From NCBI GenBank assembly GCA_964557575.1, contig CAZLBC010000042.1:1-38713 (forward strand): a DNA stretch of 38,713 nt, given 5' to 3'. Made by a program: the position numbers and the translations under genes. Below the pieces are notes generated by a model. It was given only the letters and a program-made list of their open reading frames with translations. It had not been told where the DNA came from and did not search any database. This document shows positions 8,305 through 16,382 of the stretch, piece by piece. The DNA is from CAZLBC01 sp964557575 (lineage in GTDB: Bacteria > Planctomycetota > Phycisphaerae > SM23-33). Each line of letters opens with the position of its first letter. The stretch's first letter is position 1.

Positions 8305-9336
8305 GTGGCAAACGGCGAAACCAAAAACCCGGATGATCTTCTCTCCCGCGTCGCCCGGTCTGTCGACGACACCGGGATGATCCTTTCCGGCGAGCGGATC
8401 CTGGTCGGCGTGTCGGGAGGCCTCGACAGCAGTGCCCTGCTGGCGATGCTCAACGACATCGCGCGGTCGGGATCGCCCGCATTTGATCTGACGGCCGCCC
8501 ATTTCGATCACGGATTGCGCGACGACTCCGCCGAAGACGCCGATTTCGTGGTTGCGATTGCCGATGAGATGGGTGTCGATTGTATTGTCGAGCGGGCGGA
8601 TCCGGACACGCTGCCCCCGGACGGCGCCGGGGCGGAAAACGCGGCCCGCAATGCCCGGTACGACTTTTTTCGCCGCGCGGCGGCCGACTGCGGCGCCGCC
8701 GCGGTTGCCCTGGCGCATCACGCCGACGACAACTGTGAAACCATCCTGTTCCGGTTGTTTCGGGGCACGGCACTGCGGGGGCTGGCCGGCATACCGGCCG
8801 AGCGGGTCCTGGGGGAACGACCGACCCTGCGGATTATTCGCCCGCTGCTCGGGATCAGGCGGGCGGCGATCCTGCCGTGGGCCCGGAGCAGGGGGTTGCG
8901 GTGGCGCGACGACCCCAGCAACCGGGAGAGCCGGTACCGCCGCAACGTGATCCGGAACGACATCCTGCCCCTGCTCCGTGAGAAGCTGAATGCACGTGTC
9001 GACGAGGCGGTATTGAGGCTCGGCCGTACGGCGGGCGAAACTGGGGCGTTCATCGAGGAAAAAGGGGGGGAACTGCTGGCCGACGCCGTAACCGATGCCG
9101 GTCCGGATCGCGTGTTGCTGGATGCCGTTATTTTTGCCGGCGGACACCCCGTCGTGCGGAAAACCGCCATACGCATGATGCTTGCGTCGCTCGCACTGCC
9201 CGAGAGGGACCTGTCCGCGGAACACCTTTCGACGGCGGACGCCGTCGCAGTTGACGGGGGCGCCGCGGACCTTCCCGGCGGGTGCCGTGCCCGGCGGGTG
9301 GGCAACCAGTTTATTCTGTCCCATACCGTCTCTTGA
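8305..9336 (+). CDS. tilS: tRNA(Ile)-lysidine synthase
   Basis: This 343-residue protein has the ATP-pyrophosphatase P-loop SGGLDSS at about 37-43, followed by FDHGLRDDSAEDADFV and AHHADDNCETILFRLFRGT, all typical of TilS. It attaches lysine to C34 of the AUA-reading tRNA-Ile so that it reads AUA rather than AUG and is charged with isoleucine; the enzyme is cytoplasmic and usually essential. The C-terminal part is short compared with the E. coli enzyme, as in many bacteria. The start is GTG at 8305. An AAGGAG at 8281 is rather far from it, and an internal ATG at 8377 is an alternative. The mlaE-like gene starts 16 bases downstream. Confidence 0.9.
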   Translation: MANGETKNPDDLLSRVARSVDDTGMILSGERILVGVSGGLDSSALLAMLNDIARSGSPAFDLTAAHFDHGLRDDSAEDADFVVAIADEMGVDCIVERADPDTLPPDGAGAENAARNARYDFFRRAAADCGAAAVALAHHADDNCETILFRLFRGTALRGLAGIPAERVLGERPTLRIIRPLLGIRRAAILPWARSRGLRWRDDPSNRESRYRRNVIRNDILPLLREKLNARVDEAVLRLGRTAGETGAFIEEKGGELLADAVTDAGPDRVLLDAVIFAGGHPVVRKTAIRMMLASLALPERDLSAEHLSTADAVAVDGGAADLPGGCRARRVGNQFILSHTVS

Positions 9337-9352
9337 CAAAAGCGGTTGATCG

Positions 9353-10192
9353 GTGTTTCTTGGTTACATGGTCATACAGGCAATTGCAAGATTGGGTTCG
9401 GGCACGGCAGACTGTCTTTCCGGCTTCGGTGATTTCTGCCGCTTTTCCGTGCGCACGATCAGGTGGATTCCGTCGTATTTTTCCCCGTCCCGTGACCGCG
9501 CGGACTTCTACCGTCAGTGTTATGCCGTGGGCACCCGCAGCGTGCTGGTTATGATGGTGACGGGCTTGTTCGTTGGCGCGGTACTCGCCGTGCAGGCCGC
9601 GCCCCAGTTCAAAGCCATGGGCATGATCAATTCCATGGGGGCCATCGTGAACCTCTCGGTCCTGTGCGAACTCGGCCCGATCCTGGCGGGTATTATGCTG
9701 GTGGGGAGGGTCGGCGGCCGGTTTACCGCCGAACTCGGTACCATGCGCGTCACCGAGCAGATCGAGGCACTGCGCGTTATCGGCGCCGACCCGGTCCGTA
9801 CGCTGGTCGTTCCCCGGTTTCTCGCGTGCATTCTCCTCGTGCCGCTTTTGGTCTTTTACGCGAGCGTGATGGGTATACTCGGGGGGTATTACGTGAGCGT
9901 CAAGCTGTTCGACGCGAATCCCGCCGAATTCTGGCTGAATGCCAGCGAGACGGTCGCCGTCTACGATGTGTTCCAGGGACCGATCAAGTGTTTTTTCTTC
10001 GGCGGTGTGACCGCGCTGATTTGCTGCTACACGGGGTTTACCTGCGGTGCGGGCGCCGCGGGAGTCGGGCGGGCGTGTACCCGGAGTTTCGTCGCCAGTT
10101 GCCTGGCCATCCTGATTGTCGATTTTTTCCTCGCCATGATTATCAACGCCGTGGTCGAAATCGTCTGGGGTGTAGAGGTAAAGTTATTGTGA
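9353..10192 (+). CDS. mlaE: MlaE-type ABC transporter permease
   Basis: The protein has 279 residues and five to six membrane helices. Motifs of the MlaE/YrbE family are clear: MVTGLFVGAVLAVQAAPQF, ELGPILAGIMLVGRVGGR, and the cytoplasmic loop TAELGTMRVTEQIEALRVIG. Family members form the inner-membrane channel of a transporter that moves phospholipids between inner and outer membranes with an MlaF ATPase and an MlaD MCE protein. Neither partner is in this window. The start is GTG at 9353, with ATG at 9368 as an alternative; neither has a good ribosome-binding site. It probably shares transcription with tilS. Confidence 0.85.
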   Translation: MFLGYMVIQAIARLGSGTADCLSGFGDFCRFSVRTIRWIPSYFSPSRDRADFYRQCYAVGTRSVLVMMVTGLFVGAVLAVQAAPQFKAMGMINSMGAIVNLSVLCELGPILAGIMLVGRVGGRFTAELGTMRVTEQIEALRVIGADPVRTLVVPRFLACILLVPLLVFYASVMGILGGYYVSVKLFDANPAEFWLNASETVAVYDVFQGPIKCFFFGGVTALICCYTGFTCGAGAAGVGRACTRSFVASCLAILIVDFFLAMIINAVVEIVWGVEVKLL

Positions 10193-10256
10193 CGACGGTT
10201 TGCTGCGCACACCGGTCTCATTCATGCGGTCACGGGAATACCGAAGGGGCCCGTTC

Positions 10257-10538
10257 GTGAAGTTCGTCGAGCGGTGGTTGGCGCGGCACCGGAACCCGAT
10301 GTCATTCTGGCTTCACCTGCTCGGGATGCCGTGCTGTTTTATCGTTGCGCCCGTGTTTCTGTTCATGCGGTTCTGGCTGCTGTCGGCCCTGTTCTTTGTC
10401 GCGGGATACGCGCTGCAGTTTCTCGGTCACCTGGTCGAGGGGAACCGGTCCGGCGAGGAGATGGTTATTCGCCGGATCTTGAAACGGGAAAAGGGCGACC
10501 GGCGGGCGGTCAGCCGGAACGGGGAGGAGACGCGGTAG
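10257..10538 (+). CDS. Mpo1-like (DUF962) small membrane protein
   Basis: The protein has 93 residues from the GTG at 10257, which follows AAGGGG by about 7 bases; ATG 10224 and TTG 10200 are longer alternatives. It has the family pattern RHRNPMSFWLHLLGMP, two membrane segments, and YALQFLGHLVEGN. The conserved histidines and the final H-x2-E-x-N group match the Mpo1/DUF962 family, which includes a yeast iron-dependent dioxygenase that shortens 2-hydroxy fatty acids. It follows the MlaE-like gene by about 65 bases, so a lipid-related role is plausible. Its last 29 bases overlap the end of the convergent lacI-type gene. Confidence 0.65.
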   Translation: MKFVERWLARHRNPMSFWLHLLGMPCCFIVAPVFLFMRFWLLSALFFVAGYALQFLGHLVEGNRSGEEMVIRRILKREKGDRRAVSRNGEETR

Positions 10539-11532
10539 AATTTTTCCGAAGCAGGGTGGGATTGATCCGGATGCGGAACGGTATATCGCCCCTATCATCC
10601 CGTTCTTTTTCCCGGATTCGCTGCAGGAGTATCTGCGCCGCCCTGCGCCCTATCTCCGTGGGGCGCTGGCGGATGGTGGTCAGGGCCGGGTAGAGGTAAT
10701 CGCCCCACTCGAGACCGGCGTACCCGATGACCGAAAGGTCCTCGGGAATCACGAGGCCGGTTTCCCGTGCGGCACGGTAAATCAGAGGACACATCCGGTC
10801 CATCGCTCCGAACACGGCCGTCGGGCGCCGGGGGCCCGAAAGGAGGTTTCGCAGGGAGTCGAGGAGGTCTTCCTGCCCGTTCGCCCTGAGTACCGTGCAT
10901 TCGCAATTCCCCGTGCGCCGGACCTTCTCGGCGAAGGTATCGCCTCGCTGCTGATATTTTATCGCGGCATCGGCGTATTCGATCGCCGCGAGGCGGCGGT
11001 GGCCGAGCGAAAGGAGGTGTTCGGCTGCGAGTGATCCGCCCAGTATCTCGTCGGTGCCCACGAAATCCAGTTCGTCGGTTCGGGGCGTTGCGGTATCAAT
11101 GGTGACGACCGGGAGGTCGCGGTCGAGTATCGCGTTCAGATAGTCGTCCGACGCGTCCCCTTCCATGGGCACCATCACGATTCCCTCGACGCGGCGGTCG
11201 ATCATGTGGTACACATGTTGAACCTCCGTGATCTCGCGGTGCCTGCCGAGGGTCAGTGCCACGTAGCCGCGCGTGATGAGTTCGTCCTGTATGCCTGAGA
11301 GGATCCGCGCATACAATTCAGAGCGGGTCGGCGCCAGGACGCCGATCGTCTGGGTTTTCCCGGTCTGTATTCCCTGGACCAGGAGATTCGGTCGGTAGCC
11401 GAGTTCCCGGGCTATGTTCAGGATTCTGTCCCGGGTTGATTCCTCGAGCCTGCCGGTACCTCTCAGGGCGAAGGAGACGGCAGTCCTGCTGACGTTTGCC
11501 CGTTCCGCGATGTCCTTCAGTGTCGTTGCCAT
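10510..11532 (-). CDS. LacI-family transcriptional regulator
   Basis: The protein has 340 residues. Residues about 4-50 form the LacI helix-turn-helix and hinge (TLKDIAERANVSRTAVSFAL, then ELGYRPN). The rest is the periplasmic-binding-like effector domain, starting at TIGVLAPTRSELYARIL and including FVGTDEILGGSLAAEHLLSLGHRR. Such proteins usually bind a sugar or nucleoside and regulate nearby uptake or breakdown genes, but no sugar gene adjoins it, so its targets are elsewhere or it regulates itself. The ATG at 11532 follows AAGGGG. The 3' end overlaps the Mpo1-like gene tail to tail. Confidence 0.88.
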   Translation of the reverse strand: MATTLKDIAERANVSRTAVSFALRGTGRLEESTRDRILNIARELGYRPNLLVQGIQTGKTQTIGVLAPTRSELYARILSGIQDELITRGYVALTLGRHREITEVQHVYHMIDRRVEGIVMVPMEGDASDDYLNAILDRDLPVVTIDTATPRTDELDFVGTDEILGGSLAAEHLLSLGHRRLAAIEYADAAIKYQQRGDTFAEKVRRTGNCECTVLRANGQEDLLDSLRNLLSGPRRPTAVFGAMDRMCPLIYRAARETGLVIPEDLSVIGYAGLEWGDYLYPALTTIRQRPTEIGRRAAQILLQRIREKERDDRGDIPFRIRINPTLLRKNSTASPPRSG

Positions 11533-11660
11533 GGTATTTGCCCCTTTTGCAAATAGAAACTGTTAAACTATATTGCAAAAATTAATATCTACCGATCGAT
11601 TTAAGATACACTAACATATGCAAATTGCAAATACAATATAGCAAATACAGTTGAAAAAAT
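11533..11660 (-). promoter_or_regulatory. AT-rich control region of the LacI-type gene with repeated TTTGC/GCAAA sites
   Basis: This stretch is strikingly AT-rich compared with its surroundings. It holds an inverted repeat ATTTGC (11536-11541) / GCAAAT (11549-11554), a GCAAA at about 11574, and a cluster at about 11618-11648 in which TTTGC recurs (minus strand), including two TGTATTTGC copies 14 bases apart. LacI-type proteins bind short symmetric sites, so autoregulation is likely. Which sites are used cannot be told from sequence. Confidence 0.4.
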
Positions 11661-11686
11661 TGATAAAAAATGAAAATATTTATGAG

Positions 11687-11725
11687 AAAAAATGAAAAGC
11701 CTGGCGGCGCGCTCATTGGCTTTCA
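11687..11725 (-). terminator. Rho-independent terminator of serS
   Basis: On the minus strand TGAAAGCC (11725-11718) pairs with GGCTTTTCA (11701-11693, one bulge). A run of six U follows at 11692-11687. It begins about 21 bases after the serS stop codon. Confidence 0.6.
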
Positions 11726-11745
11726 TGTGTTATGTGAAACGGCGG

Positions 11746-13020
11746 TTACTCGGGTGGTTCTATGACGGTCATGCCGTTCATGTACGGATGCAGAACTTCG
11801 GGAACGGCAATACTCCCGTCGGATCTCTGGTTCAATTCGAGCAGGGGGATCAGTATGCGCGGGCTTGCGATGACGGTATTGTTGAGCGTGTGAACGAAGT
11901 GGACGTCCCCCTCTGCGTCCCGGTACCGGATATTCAATCGCCGGGACTGGAAGTCGTGGAAACTGCTTGCGGAGTGCGTTTCGCCGTACGATTCCCGGCT
12001 CGGCATCCACGTTTCGATATCGTACATCCTGAACTTGCCCTGGCCCATGTCTCCCGTGCAGATCTCGATGATACGGTAGGGGAGACCGAGGTCGCGCAGG
12101 CACTCCTCGGCATTCCCGAGAATCTCGGCATGGAACCGTTCCGAAACCGCCGGGTCGGCCTCGCACAGCACAACCTGTTCGACCTTGTCGAAATAGTGGA
12201 TACGGTACAACCCCCGGGTATCTTTGCCGGCCGCCCCGGCCTCGCGGCGAAAACAGGTGCTGATTGCCACGTACCTGGCCGGCAGGCTTTCTCCGGGCAG
12301 GATTTCATCCGCGTGGTAGCTCGTCAGCGGCACCTCAGCCGTCCCGACCAGCGCCTGGCCGTCGCGTTCGCAGATATAGGCGTCGTCGCGCCCGACCGGA
12401 AAATATCCCGTTCCTTCCATGACTTCTTCATTTACCAGGACGGGAACGGTCATCGGCCGGTACCCTTTTGCGATCATCCTGTCCAGGGCCAGCCTGAGCA
12501 CGGCCTGGTGCAGCATGGCGCCGGCTCCCTTGAGTATGAAATTCCGCGATCCCGAAAGCTTGACACTGCGAGGGATGTCGATGATGTCGAGGTGCTCTCC
12601 GAGTTCGAGATGGTCCCTGATCTTGAAATCGAACGAGGGTATGCGGCCCTCCCGGCGGATTTCGACGTTCCCGCTCTCGTCCTCGCCGCGGGGGGCGTCA
12701 TCGGACGGTATCTGGGGAACCAGCAGCATCAGCCGGGTACATTCGGGCTCGAGTTCCTCCAGGGTCTTCTCGTGTTCCGCGATCCGGTGTTTCAGGTCGC
12801 CCATCCGGTTGATTGCCTGTTGTTTTTCCGCGCCCTCGAGTGCGGCGATCTCCCGGCCGGCGTCTTTTTGTGCGGTTCGCGCCTCCTGGTAGCCGGTTTT
12901 CGCCCGGCGGATTTCCGCGTCGATTTCCAGCAGGCGGTCTATATCGACCGTGAACCCCTTTTCTGCGGCGGCGCGTTTTACCCGCGCCGGGTTTTCTCGT
13001 ATCAGCTTGATGTCGATCAT
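11746..13020 (-). CDS. serS: Seryl-tRNA synthetase
   Basis: The enzyme has 424 residues from the ATG at 13020 (MIDIKLIREN, the standard N-terminus); the open frame extends upstream but the family starts here. Residues about 28-105 form the long two-helix arm that contacts the tRNA-Ser variable arm. The class II catalytic core follows, with motif 2 (STCFRREAGAAGKDTRGLYR) and motif 3 (NQRSDGSIAVPEVL). VGTAEVPLTSYHADE is the expected serine/ATP site segment. It charges tRNA-Ser with serine in the cytoplasm. It lies about 60 bases downstream of tRNA-Thr on the same strand and may be cotranscribed with it. Confidence 0.95.
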   Translation of the reverse strand: MIDIKLIRENPARVKRAAAEKGFTVDIDRLLEIDAEIRRAKTGYQEARTAQKDAGREIAALEGAEKQQAINRMGDLKHRIAEHEKTLEELEPECTRLMLLVPQIPSDDAPRGEDESGNVEIRREGRIPSFDFKIRDHLELGEHLDIIDIPRSVKLSGSRNFILKGAGAMLHQAVLRLALDRMIAKGYRPMTVPVLVNEEVMEGTGYFPVGRDDAYICERDGQALVGTAEVPLTSYHADEILPGESLPARYVAISTCFRREAGAAGKDTRGLYRIHYFDKVEQVVLCEADPAVSERFHAEILGNAEECLRDLGLPYRIIEICTGDMGQGKFRMYDIETWMPSRESYGETHSASSFHDFQSRRLNIRYRDAEGDVHFVHTLNNTVIASPRILIPLLELNQRSDGSIAVPEVLHPYMNGMTVIEPPE

Positions 13021-13080
13021 GTCGGACGGCTCGATTGTCGTTGATTGAAACCGGTCTTCTCGATGGACGAAATCCGGAGA

Positions 13081-13152
13081 AGCCGACGGTGAGATTCGAA
13101 CCCACAACCTCAGCTTTACGAAAGCTGTGCTCTACCGTTGAGCTACGTCGGC
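13081..13152 (-). tRNA. tRNA-Thr (anticodon CGT)
   Basis: The 72 bases fold as a full cloverleaf. The acceptor stem is GCCGACG/CGTCGGC, the D-arm GCTC/GAGC, the anticodon stem CAGCT/AGCTG with loop TTCGTAA, and the T-arm GTGGG/CTCAC with loop TTCGAAT. The anticodon CGT reads the threonine codon ACG. The discriminator base is T and CCA is not encoded. Confidence 0.95.
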
Positions 13153-13166
13153 ACAATAACGGCGGG

Positions 13167-13195
13167 AGTATAACAGGGGGTGCCGCCGCGGTCAA
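13167..13195 (-). promoter_or_regulatory. Promoter of tRNA-Thr
   Basis: Read on the minus strand, TTGACC (13195-13190) and TATACT (13172-13167) are separated by 17 bases. Transcription would start near 13160, just before the mature tRNA end at 13152. The same transcript may continue into serS. Confidence 0.7.
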
Positions 13196-13337
13196 GATCG
13201 GCCGCCGCCCGTGTCGGAACCCGTCGCCGGCCGGTCTTGCGGTCCTGTAGCATGCCGTAATATGATATAATTACGATCGCTTGCACACGGGATTTCGGGG
13301 GCGGTCAAAAAAAAAACCGTCCGCCGGGAGGAACTTT

Positions 13338-13979
13338 TTGAGCGGCGCAACGTCAAATAACAGTGTAGAGCGACGGGCCGACACGGGCCCGGCCGATCAG
13401 CTCAATGAGGAGCAGGCCTTTATTCGTAACTGTGTCGCCGGCGATACCCGCTCATTTGCGGTATTGGTAGAACGCTACCAGGATCGTGTTTACAACGTGA
13501 TATACCGGATGTGCCGCGATCACCAGGAAGCCGAAGATCTCGCGCAGGAGGCCTTCATGAAAGCCTTCGAAAAACTGGACCGGTTTCGCGGCGGAAGCAG
13601 ATTTTACACGTGGCTGTTCAGGATAGCGGTGAATCTGACGCTGTCCCGGAAACGGAAAACCGGCAGAACCAGGGTTCTCTCGCTGGACTGCGGAAGCGAA
13701 GACGGGTGCCGGGAGACCGTTTCCGCGGCGAACACGGTTCCGTCCCGCGATGCGGGGCCGGAGAAGCTGACGGAGAACGCCGAGACCGCCGCACGGATTT
13801 CCGTCGCTATCGCGGGACTTGACGAGGAATTTCGCGCGGTGGTGGTGCTCCGGGATATCGAGGATATGGATTACGCGGAGATCTCCGCGGTGCTCGGGAT
13901 CCCCGCCGGAACCGTTAAAAGCCGCCTTTTCAGAGGGCGGAAGATACTGCAGCAACAACTGACCGCACTGGTGGACTGA
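13338..13979 (+). CDS. ECF-type RNA polymerase sigma factor
   Basis: The protein has 213 residues from the TTG at 13338, chosen because GGGAGGAA at 13327-13334 lies directly before it; a TTG at 13281 would add 19 unlikely residues. Region 2 is clear (YQDRVYNVIYRMCRDHQEAE, then DLAQEAFMKAFEKLDRFRGG). Region 4 ends with YAEISAVLGIPAGTVKSRLF, the helix-turn-helix that reads the -35 box. It would direct polymerase to a stress-type regulon. The gene for its probable membrane anti-sigma factor starts 3 bases after its stop. A TATAAT at 13266-13271 may belong to its own promoter. Confidence 0.88.
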   Translation: MSGATSNNSVERRADTGPADQLNEEQAFIRNCVAGDTRSFAVLVERYQDRVYNVIYRMCRDHQEAEDLAQEAFMKAFEKLDRFRGGSRFYTWLFRIAVNLTLSRKRKTGRTRVLSLDCGSEDGCRETVSAANTVPSRDAGPEKLTENAETAARISVAIAGLDEEFRAVVVLRDIEDMDYAEISAVLGIPAGTVKSRLFRGRKILQQQLTALVD

Positions 13980-13982
13980 CCT

Positions 13983-15587
13983 ATGCGAATCGATGACGAC
14001 ATACTGCAGCAGCTTTCGGCGTACCTGGACGACGAATTGCCCCCGGACGAGGCCGGCAGGATCGGGAAACTCGTGGAAGCCGAACCCGCGCTGCGGGAGG
14101 AACTCCGGCGTTTGCGCGCCACCCGGGAACTGCTGCGGTCGCTCCCCGCGGCGTCGCCGGCCGCGGGTTTCACCGAACGGGTCGTCGCGCAGGCGACAGC
14201 CGGGCGGCAGGCCGGGCGGCCTGTCCTGGTGCGGTTGCTGGCGGCCGCCGCGGCGGTGCTCGTTATCGCGGGCGCCGGTGTTATCGCCCTGTATCACGGC
14301 CCCGGGTCCCGGTCCGGGCGCGATGACCGCGAACTGGCTTCCCGGACCGGCGATGCGGTCGAACGCGGAATCCCGCGGGAATCGGCCGGTTCCCGGCGGC
14401 ACGTCGAAGCGCGAAAAGGTGCGCCGCCCACCGCGGACCGCACGAAGGCAAAGGCCGCGCCCGGCGCCGTCGCGGAGGCGGAGAAAAAAGATCGCGTCGC
14501 GGGCGAGGAATCCCTCGGCCCGGCGAAACGATCCCCGGTATCCGTCGGGAACCGGGCGACCGAACCGGTGCCCGACCGCGTGGTTATCTACGCCGCCGAC
14601 CTGGCGATGGCGGTGGAGAAAACAAAAACGGTATGCCGGGCCAACGAGGTGCGCGTGGTGGATTCGCCCCGCACCGCATCGGTGGAAAAGAAGGAACGAC
14701 AGGCCGCACAGCCCGAATCTGTTGATTACATCGTGTATGGAACCGATTCCCAGATCGAGGAAATCAGGCGACAGCTCGATTCCCGGATTCGGGCCGAAAG
14801 CGCGGTTTCGCAGTTGCCCGAAAATACCTATGAGCGACTGCTCGCCTCGCTGGATCGTGATGCCGGCCGCGGTGAGGTTTGCGGCCGATTGTCGGCAGCC
14901 GCCGAAGACAACGTCGCCGATGTCATGATCGGGAAAGGGGGCGCAGGAGCGGCGAAAAAGATGCCGGCGAAGGCCGCGCCGGCGCCCCGGCCGGAACCGG
15001 CCGGCTTCGCCGGGACGGGCGCGCGGCGGAACGGAAAAAACGCCGGGATGACTGATGACGCCAAGCAGGTAGCCGCCGCGGAAGAGAAAGTCGAGGAGCG
15101 TGAAAAAAGCTCAAAAAAGGGTGCGTTTCAAATGGAGGCGAGCGCCTGCCGGCCTGAGACGGATAAAGCGAAGCCGGTAGAGGAAGCGGCACGGATCGCT
15201 GCCGGCCCCCGCAAAGCGGCCGAAACTGCCGGCGACGGCGGCGCGGCGGCGCAGGTGGCGGTCGACTACGCTGCCGAAAGTAAGGCCGTTCAGCGCAGGG
15301 AAGAACCCGCTGCTCCCGCGATGGCGCTCAAGCCGACGGCCGTCGCGAAACAGAAAGAGACGGAGAGCAGGCCCGCATCCGGACCGGCCCCCCTGCGCTC
15401 GGGCCGGAAAAAGAGAACGGCCCTGAAAGCCATGGTTATCACGCTCCGTTACCGCCCCCCCGTGCCGTTGACCGAAGCCCAGAAGGCCAGGTTCAAACAC
15501 CTGGAGGCGCGGCTCATGAACCGGGCGGCGGCGGAGGCGAGTGTTGAAGCGAACCGGGCGGCGGCCGGGAGCGAGGCGAAGGAGTAG
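13983..15587 (+). CDS. Membrane anti-sigma factor with very long extracytoplasmic part
   Basis: This 534-residue protein is coupled to the sigma factor gene by a 3-base gap. Residues 1-65 (LSAYLDDELPPDEAGRIGKL) resemble the anti-sigma domain that grips ECF factors, but the zinc-binding His and Cys residues are absent. One membrane helix follows (about 80-105, LAAAAAVLVIAGAGVIALY). The remaining 430 residues are mostly low-complexity, rich in Ala, Lys, Glu and Arg, with one more ordered patch (VDYIVYGTDSQIEEIRRQL, about 245-290). It should hold the sigma factor inactive until an envelope signal leads to its cleavage. The unusual outer part may sense that signal. Confidence 0.7.
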   Translation: MRIDDDILQQLSAYLDDELPPDEAGRIGKLVEAEPALREELRRLRATRELLRSLPAASPAAGFTERVVAQATAGRQAGRPVLVRLLAAAAAVLVIAGAGVIALYHGPGSRSGRDDRELASRTGDAVERGIPRESAGSRRHVEARKGAPPTADRTKAKAAPGAVAEAEKKDRVAGEESLGPAKRSPVSVGNRATEPVPDRVVIYAADLAMAVEKTKTVCRANEVRVVDSPRTASVEKKERQAAQPESVDYIVYGTDSQIEEIRRQLDSRIRAESAVSQLPENTYERLLASLDRDAGRGEVCGRLSAAAEDNVADVMIGKGGAGAAKKMPAKAAPAPRPEPAGFAGTGARRNGKNAGMTDDAKQVAAAEEKVEEREKSSKKGAFQMEASACRPETDKAKPVEEAARIAAGPRKAAETAGDGGAAAQVAVDYAAESKAVQRREEPAAPAMALKPTAVAKQKETESRPASGPAPLRSGRKKRTALKAMVITLRYRPPVPLTEAQKARFKHLEARLMNRAAAEASVEANRAAAGSEAKE

Positions 15588-15595
15588 CACGGGCT

Positions 15596-16105
15596 TCAGC
15601 GTCCCGAGACGATGGCCGCCTCGGTGCTGAGCCGCTCGACAAAGGGGTCCGCGTACGTCGCCTTCAACACCATTTTTCGGCCCGGCGAAATTTTTCTTTT
15701 CATGCCGAGCATGAAACGGTAACTCCGGGTATGGTGGTCCCAGAACGAGCGGTTTTCCTTCGGCCGGCCGATATGGATGTCCCACGTTTCGATCGGTTTC
15801 CCCTTTCGTTCGTGATGAAACCGGCGGAATTCGTAGAGTTCGAAACGAAAGTTCCCGAATGCCTTCGTGGGTTCGCCCCAGGTATCGATGGCCTGGGCGT
15901 AGGCCTCCACGCCGAATCCCCGGTCTTCGAGATCGCCGAGCTGGGTGAAGGAGTGGATTTTCAGAGACCGCGGGAGGTATTGCCCCAGCGGCGGGGGGAC
16001 GGGGGTTTTCTCCGCGGCTATGCCGCCCTTCGAGCGAACGCACCCGCAGGGTATTATCACCAGTGTCGCCGACAACAGTACCATCACGGTCTTCTTTAAT
16101 GCCAC
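15596..16105 (-). CDS. Putative lipoprotein of unknown function
   Basis: The protein has 169 residues from the GTG at 16105, chosen because GGAG lies upstream and a signal peptide starts here (KKTVMVLLSATLVIIPCGC). The cysteines at the end of the hydrophobic stretch could be a lipid site, although the lipobox is not perfect. The mature part is basic and beta-rich (YRFMLGMKRKISPGRK). I do not recognise a family. It converges on the anti-sigma gene, with 8 bases between the stop codons. Confidence 0.6.
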   Translation of the reverse strand: MALKKTVMVLLSATLVIIPCGCVRSKGGIAAEKTPVPPPLGQYLPRSLKIHSFTQLGDLEDRGFGVEAYAQAIDTWGEPTKAFGNFRFELYEFRRFHHERKGKPIETWDIHIGRPKENRSFWDHHTRSYRFMLGMKRKISPGRKMVLKATYADPFVERLSTEAAIVSGR

Positions 16106-16282
16106 GACTTTCGCACTCCGGAAAGAATGTAATCGGTGGATGTCGATATCATAATTGATTTCGGTGTATTCAGACAAGCTTTCTTCCGCGGACCGCGCCG
16201 GAGAAAAAAAGTTCCGCCCGCGGCTTCCCGTCACTGTGCGTACGATCCCGGAGGTTTTTCGCGGTAATGATTTTCGTATCGC

Positions 16283-16311
16283 TTGGAGTGCGTACGGTAT
16301 TCGTATAGAAT
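16283..16311 (+). promoter_or_regulatory. Possible promoter of the Clp-N-like gene
   Basis: TTGGAG (16283-16288) and TAGAAT (16306-16311) are 17 bases apart. A 6-bp dyad GTATTC/GAATAC lies across the -10 region. Transcription would start about 65 bases before the ATG at 16383. Confidence 0.4.
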
Positions 16312-16382
16312 ACATCTGCTGGGATTACACGAAAGATATGTGATCGGTTATTGTTTGAATTCTTGCATGGAAGGGGTTGTGT

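Noticed and set aside
11601..11616. TTAAG...CTAAC upstream of the LacI-type gene as a Pho box
   Set aside because: The two parts are 10 bases apart, not 11, and no further units are in phase. The region is AT-rich, so chance matches are likely.
16299..16312. GTATTC-GTATA-GAATAC as a remnant of the palindromic element family
   Set aside because: The loop equals that of the 25570-25730 element, but no arm or end sequence of the family is present around it. It is treated as a chance dyad over a promoter.
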